From Paenibacillus sp. Root444D2 (lineage in GTDB: Bacteria; Bacillota; Bacilli; Paenibacillales; NBRC-103111): DNA of 64,000 nucleotides. The translations under genes were made by a program, and so were the position numbers. The stretch covers positions 188,840 to 252,839 of the forward strand of contig NZ_LMEO01000001.1 of NCBI RefSeq assembly GCF_001426375.1. Reading direction: 5' to 3'. The notes beneath the pieces are model-generated. The model saw only the letters and a list, made by a program, of their open reading frames with translations, was not told the DNA's origin and ran no database searches. This document shows positions 61,001 through 64,000 of the stretch, in pieces (within the stretch, counting starts at the first letter, position 1; the number at the start of each line of letters is the position of its first letter).

Positions 61001-61896
61001 TCCACATCGCTCCTGTCTTTGAAGTCTTCCACGATCAGCTGACTGAGTGTGTTTGCCATGATGCGGCCAGCTGTTTTGGGGGCGACGATGCCAGGTAAAC
61101 CGGGCGCTAGCATCGCTTTGATGCCTCTTTTCTCGGCAAATCGGAAGTCCGTTCCACCGGGTTTAGAAGCCAAATCGATGATGAGCGCGCGATGTGGGAT
61201 ATTAGTAATAACTTGCGCTGTGACTATCATAGTCGGAATTGTGTTAAAAAGCAAGTCAATATTCCCCACTTCCGGGTACAGATCCTTTGTATAAAAAGGC
61301 TGAAAACCCATCTCCCACGCCCTTGCAAAATGCTCCGGTTTCCTCACGCCAACCTTCACGGTTGCCCCTAATCCCTGCAAAGTTTTGGCCATTGTAAAAC
61401 CTGTACGACCAAAACCTAAAACCATGCTAACTGAACCGTGGATCGTAATATCAGTGTTCTGGATCGCCATCATTAGCGCTCCCTCGGCTGTCGGAATGGA
61501 GTTATAAATCGCTATATCATCACGCTCGAATAACTCCACTACCTCAATCCCATGTGCAGCACAAAGCTTTTTCAGAAAGCTTTTGGCCATTCCTGTATAC
61601 ACTTTGGCATGCTTTGGCAGTGAAGAAATAAGATCATCCGTAAGTCTCATCTCTTCACTCGAAAATATAGATTCCACTTGTCCCGAATCATCCGTACCTA
61701 CAGCTGGTAAAATAAGTACATCAACGGTCTGAAACAGCAGGGGATCGAGTCTAGCATTTGATACACCGCTAAATTGCCTCCCTAGATTGTCAAAGCCGAT
61801 TAATGTCACCGTAGCATCAAGTTCAGTAAATTTCTGAATTACTTCAAGCTGCCGAGCGTCTCCACCCATAATAGCAACCGAAATCCCAGTGAGCAT
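60997..61896 (-). CDS. spoVFA: Dipicolinate synthase subunit A (SpoVFA)
   Basis: This 299-aa subunit has a dipicolinate synthase N-domain (about 1-120) and an NAD-binding Rossmann domain with VLGFGRTGFTMAKTLQGLGATV near residue 158. The KTAGRIMANTLSQL tail is typical. It oxidises dihydrodipicolinate to dipicolinate with SpoVFB. Transcription probably starts at the sigma-K promoter match at 61935-61962. First gene of the five-gene operon. Confidence 0.95.
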   Translation of the reverse strand: MLTGISVAIMGGDARQLEVIQKFTELDATVTLIGFDNLGRQFSGVSNARLDPLLFQTVDVLILPAVGTDDSGQVESIFSSEEMRLTDDLISSLPKHAKVYTGMAKSFLKKLCAAHGIEVVELFERDDIAIYNSIPTAEGALMMAIQNTDITIHGSVSMVLGFGRTGFTMAKTLQGLGATVKVGVRKPEHFARAWEMGFQPFYTKDLYPEVGNIDLLFNTIPTMIVTAQVITNIPHRALIIDLASKPGGTDFRFAEKRGIKAMLAPGLPGIVAPKTAGRIMANTLSQLIVEDFKDRSDVE

Positions 61897-61934
61897 TCTC
61901 GCTTACACCCCTTCCTCGGTCCGTTTCGATACGT

Positions 61935-61962
61935 TATAGTATGCGTTCGCCTAAGGATGGGT
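61935..61962 (-). promoter_or_regulatory. Candidate sigma-K promoter of spoVFA operon
   Basis: On the minus strand AC (61961-61962) and CATACTATA (61935-61943) are 17 bases apart, fitting the sigma-K consensus AC-N17-CATANNNTA. It lies about 40 bp before the spoVFA start. Confidence 0.7.
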
Positions 61963-61991
61963 GACTTTCCGTGCTCAGTTCCTTGGAAAAC

Positions 61992-62023
61992 AAAAAGCCC
62001 CCCCTTCAATTAGAAGAGAGGCT
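61992..62023 (-). terminator. Terminator after dut
   Basis: AGCCTCTCTTC and GAAGGGGGGGCT pair on the minus strand (with wobble pairs), followed by TTTTTG. Confidence 0.78.
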
Positions 62024-62055
62024 GATGTTTTATGCTTACATATGTAGCAGATCTA

Positions 62056-62511
62056 TTACCGTCCTGTATGGCCGAAACCACCTGATCCTCGCTCTGTCTC
62101 CGTTAATTCCGAAACCTCATTGAGCTGAATCTGCGGCACAAGTTGGAAAACCATCTGCGCAATTCGCTCATTCCGCTGAATGGTGAACGGCTCCTGCCCA
62201 TGGTTAATCAGCAGCACTTTCACTTCTCCGCGGTAGTCGGCATCAATCGTTCCAGGTGAATTCAGCGTTGTGATGCCATGCTTGTAGGCAAGCCCGCTCC
62301 GCGGTCGGATCTGAGCTTCAAGCTCTGGCGGCATGCTGAGTGCAAAGCCTGTCGGGATGAGTTGACGTTCACCTGGACCTAGCACTACCGGCTCGCTCAC
62401 TGCGGCATGAAGATCGAAGCCGCTGGCAGCTGCGGACATTTTCTGAGGCAGAAGGATATCCTCCTGTCCGGATACCCGTTTAATTTGGACATCAAAGTTA
62501 TAGAGAGACAA
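62056..62511 (-). CDS. dut: Deoxyuridine triphosphate nucleotidohydrolase
   Basis: This 151-aa dUTPase has all five family motifs: GFDLHAA, RSGLAYKHGI, GTIDADYRGEV, RIAQMVF, and the Gly-rich GSGGFGHTG tail. It removes dUTP to keep uracil out of DNA. TTG 62511 is used because AGGAGG lies before it; this start overlaps the mlpA end by 14 nt. It is not in this position in B. subtilis. Confidence 0.95.
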   Translation of the reverse strand: MSLYNFDVQIKRVSGQEDILLPQKMSAAASGFDLHAAVSEPVVLGPGERQLIPTGFALSMPPELEAQIRPRSGLAYKHGITTLNSPGTIDADYRGEVKVLLINHGQEPFTIQRNERIAQMVFQLVPQIQLNEVSELTETERGSGGFGHTGR

Positions 62512-63754
62512 GCTGATCCCTCCTGAAGCCCTTAATGACATCATCCGAATTCCCCACCATTGACAGAGCAAAAGGTGACCGGAATAGTGTTTTCGTCAAT
62601 TGACGAATGTCATCCATCTGAACGCTTTCAATTCGTTCGATCATTTCGTCGAGACTGTAATGCTTACCAGTCATAAGCTCATTTTTCCCGAATCGGTTCA
62701 TACGGCTGCTGGTACTCTCCAAACTAAGAATCAAGCTGCCTTTTAGCTGCTCCTTGCCTTTCTTGAGTTCAGAATCCGTCATTCCTTTCACAGCAATATC
62801 ATGCAGCAGCTCCATTGTCACTTTAAGTACTTCTTCCGTCTGCTTCGGTGCTGTGCCTGTATAAATCGTGAACATGCCGCTGTCGATATGCGAGGAGTGG
62901 TATGAATAGACGGAATAAGCAAGCCCGCGATTCTCCCGAATCTCCTGGAACAATCTTGAACTCATTCCACCGCCAATGGCATTATTGAGCAGTACCATCG
63001 GATATAAATTCTCTTCTTGAAGCGACAGACCTGGTAGCGATAAACAGATGTGATTTTGTTCCGTTTTTTTCGAATGGAAAATCAATTCTCCAAGGAAATC
63101 CGGTGCATCATAACTTGTTTCCACGCCTGTTTGAGCGAATTCTCCGAAATGCTTCTCAATAAGTTCGCGCACACTATCATCAATATTGCCAGCTATACTA
63201 AGAACCGTATTTTCCGTATTATAATATTGCTTCATATAGTTACGCAGATCTTCGGATTTCATTTTCGATAAATTGTCCTGGGTTCCAAGGATCGTATACC
63301 CCAGTGAATGTGAGCCATATGAAGCTTTGGCCAATAAATCATGAACCAAATCGTCCGGTGTATCTTCATACATAGAGATCTCTTCATATATGACGTTCTT
63401 CTCTTTTTCTAACTCACTCTCATCAAATGCAGAATGGAAAAACATGTCCGAAAGCATATCCATAGCAAGTGGCAAATGATCATCGAGAACCTTTGCATAA
63501 TAGCATGTATACTCTTTGGAGGTGAATGCATTCACATTTCCGCCGATTCCATCAAATATCTCCGCGATATCTTTGGCTGAATGGCGCTCTGTACCCTTGA
63601 ACAACATGTGTTCAATAAAATGCGAAATGCCGTTATTATCTTGAGACTCATTACGCGAGCCTGTCTTCACCCAAATCCCGAACGTTACCGATCGAAACGT
63701 AGGAATTTGTTCCATGACGACTCTCAAGCCATTATGTAAGCGATATTTGATCAC
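62498..63754 (-). CDS. mlpA: M16 zinc peptidase MlpA (YmxG)
   Basis: This 418-aa M16B peptidase has the zinc motif HFIEH (GISHFIEHMLFKGT, about 52-56) and the distal Glu in EKNVIYEEISMYEDTPDD. GTG 63754 follows GAGGAGG by seven bases. It is homologous to mitochondrial processing peptidase beta-type chains and lies right after the ylxY-type gene, as in B. subtilis. It is the third M16 protein of the window. Confidence 0.94.
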   Translation of the reverse strand: MIKYRLHNGLRVVMEQIPTFRSVTFGIWVKTGSRNESQDNNGISHFIEHMLFKGTERHSAKDIAEIFDGIGGNVNAFTSKEYTCYYAKVLDDHLPLAMDMLSDMFFHSAFDESELEKEKNVIYEEISMYEDTPDDLVHDLLAKASYGSHSLGYTILGTQDNLSKMKSEDLRNYMKQYYNTENTVLSIAGNIDDSVRELIEKHFGEFAQTGVETSYDAPDFLGELIFHSKKTEQNHICLSLPGLSLQEENLYPMVLLNNAIGGGMSSRLFQEIRENRGLAYSVYSYHSSHIDSGMFTIYTGTAPKQTEEVLKVTMELLHDIAVKGMTDSELKKGKEQLKGSLILSLESTSSRMNRFGKNELMTGKHYSLDEMIERIESVQMDDIRQLTKTLFRSPFALSMVGNSDDVIKGFRRDQLVSL

Positions 63755-63860
63755 CAAGGTTCCTCCTCGAATTGTAGCACCTAAAGTCCTTTTCCCCAAT
63801 TATACTTACTCAGTCTAACAAAAATGTGCCAACGACTCAACTTTCCAGCTGATTGATCAA

Positions 63861-64000
63861 TTATTTCACGATTTGACCCGCTTCAGCAACACGTTTAGAG
63901 GATAAAAGCTCAGATACAGTGCCAATCGTCAATCCTTTATTTTTAATGATACGGATCATTCCTTGTAATGCTTCCTTGGATGAGGTCGTTGGATGCATCA
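63861..64000 (-). CDS. Polysaccharide deacetylase, YlxY-like (3' end only)
   Basis: Only the last 45 codons are inside the window, reading MHPTTSSKEALQGMIRIIKN...TIGTVSELLSSKRV and ending QIVK. The HPT...ALQ...KGLTIGTVSELL pattern is that of the C-terminal part of polysaccharide deacetylase domains. Position upstream of mlpA agrees with ylxY of B. subtilis. Confidence 0.8.
   Translation of the reverse strand, partial: MHPTTSSKEALQGMIRIIKNKGLTIGTVSELLSSKRVAEAGQIVK

Noticed and set aside
1-64000. tRNA or rRNA genes
   Set aside because: I looked for cloverleaf motifs and rRNA blocks and saw none, though a tRNAscan run would be decisive.

Overview
The window is a low-to-moderate GC, endospore-forming Firmicute chromosome, most likely Paenibacillaceae (Paenibacillus or a close relative). 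The evidence is strong AGGAGG-type ribosome binding sites with frequent GTG and TTG starts, a full set of sporulation genes (spoVS, sleB, spoVFA/spoVFB, spoIIIE/ftsK, a KinB-like kinase), and gene order close to the Bacillus subtilis ylxY-to-ymcA region. Naming is by reading protein and RNA motifs; no database search was run. There is no rRNA, tRNA, CRISPR array, prophage or insertion sequence that I can support.

Positions 1 to about 27,000 are an accessory, mixed-strand region. It holds a NitT/TauT-type ABC importer operon, two cell-wall hydrolases of the NlpC/P60 family, an S66 carboxypeptidase, two Xer-type tyrosine recombinases, an AraC regulator, a three-gene ABC-2 exporter behind a ykkC-family riboswitch, a SigV/RsiV-like ECF sigma and anti-sigma pair, an aldo-keto reductase, a Cys-rich mini-protein, a c-di-GMP (GEMM-I) riboswitch in front of an SH3-NlpC/P60 hydrolase, a two-gene fused pyruvate-type ferredoxin oxidoreductase, and an orphan KinB-like sensor kinase.

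Positions about 27,000 to 64,000 are conserved core genome, almost all on the minus strand, so transcription runs from high to low coordinates: ylxY (partial), mlpA, dut, spoVFA, spoVFB, asd, dapG, dapA, rnjB, tepA, ylzJ, spoIIIE, sleB, ymfF, ymfH, ymfI, ymfJ, a lipoprotein gene, ymfK, rodZ, yajQ, rimO, pgsA, cinA, recA, recX, rny, ymdB, spoVS, a dipeptidase, korA, korB, pduL, miaB, ymcA. Compared with B. subtilis as I remember it, dut, sleB, the lipoprotein gene, yajQ, rimO, recX and korAB/pduL are additions, and cotE, tdh/kbl and pbpX are missing.

The genes form several working groups. The diaminopimelate/lysine branch (asd, dapG, dapA) sits in one operon with dipicolinate synthase, behind a good match to a sigma-K promoter. 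RNase Y, its modulator YmcA and RNase J lie in one window. RecA has its own SOS box. Two distinct 2-oxoacid:ferredoxin oxidoreductases are present. Regulatory RNA is unusually rich: two riboswitches with terminators, a recurring twin-hairpin leader element placed next to Shine-Dalgarno sequences at several loci, and a five-copy 37-bp hairpin repeat upstream of cinA.
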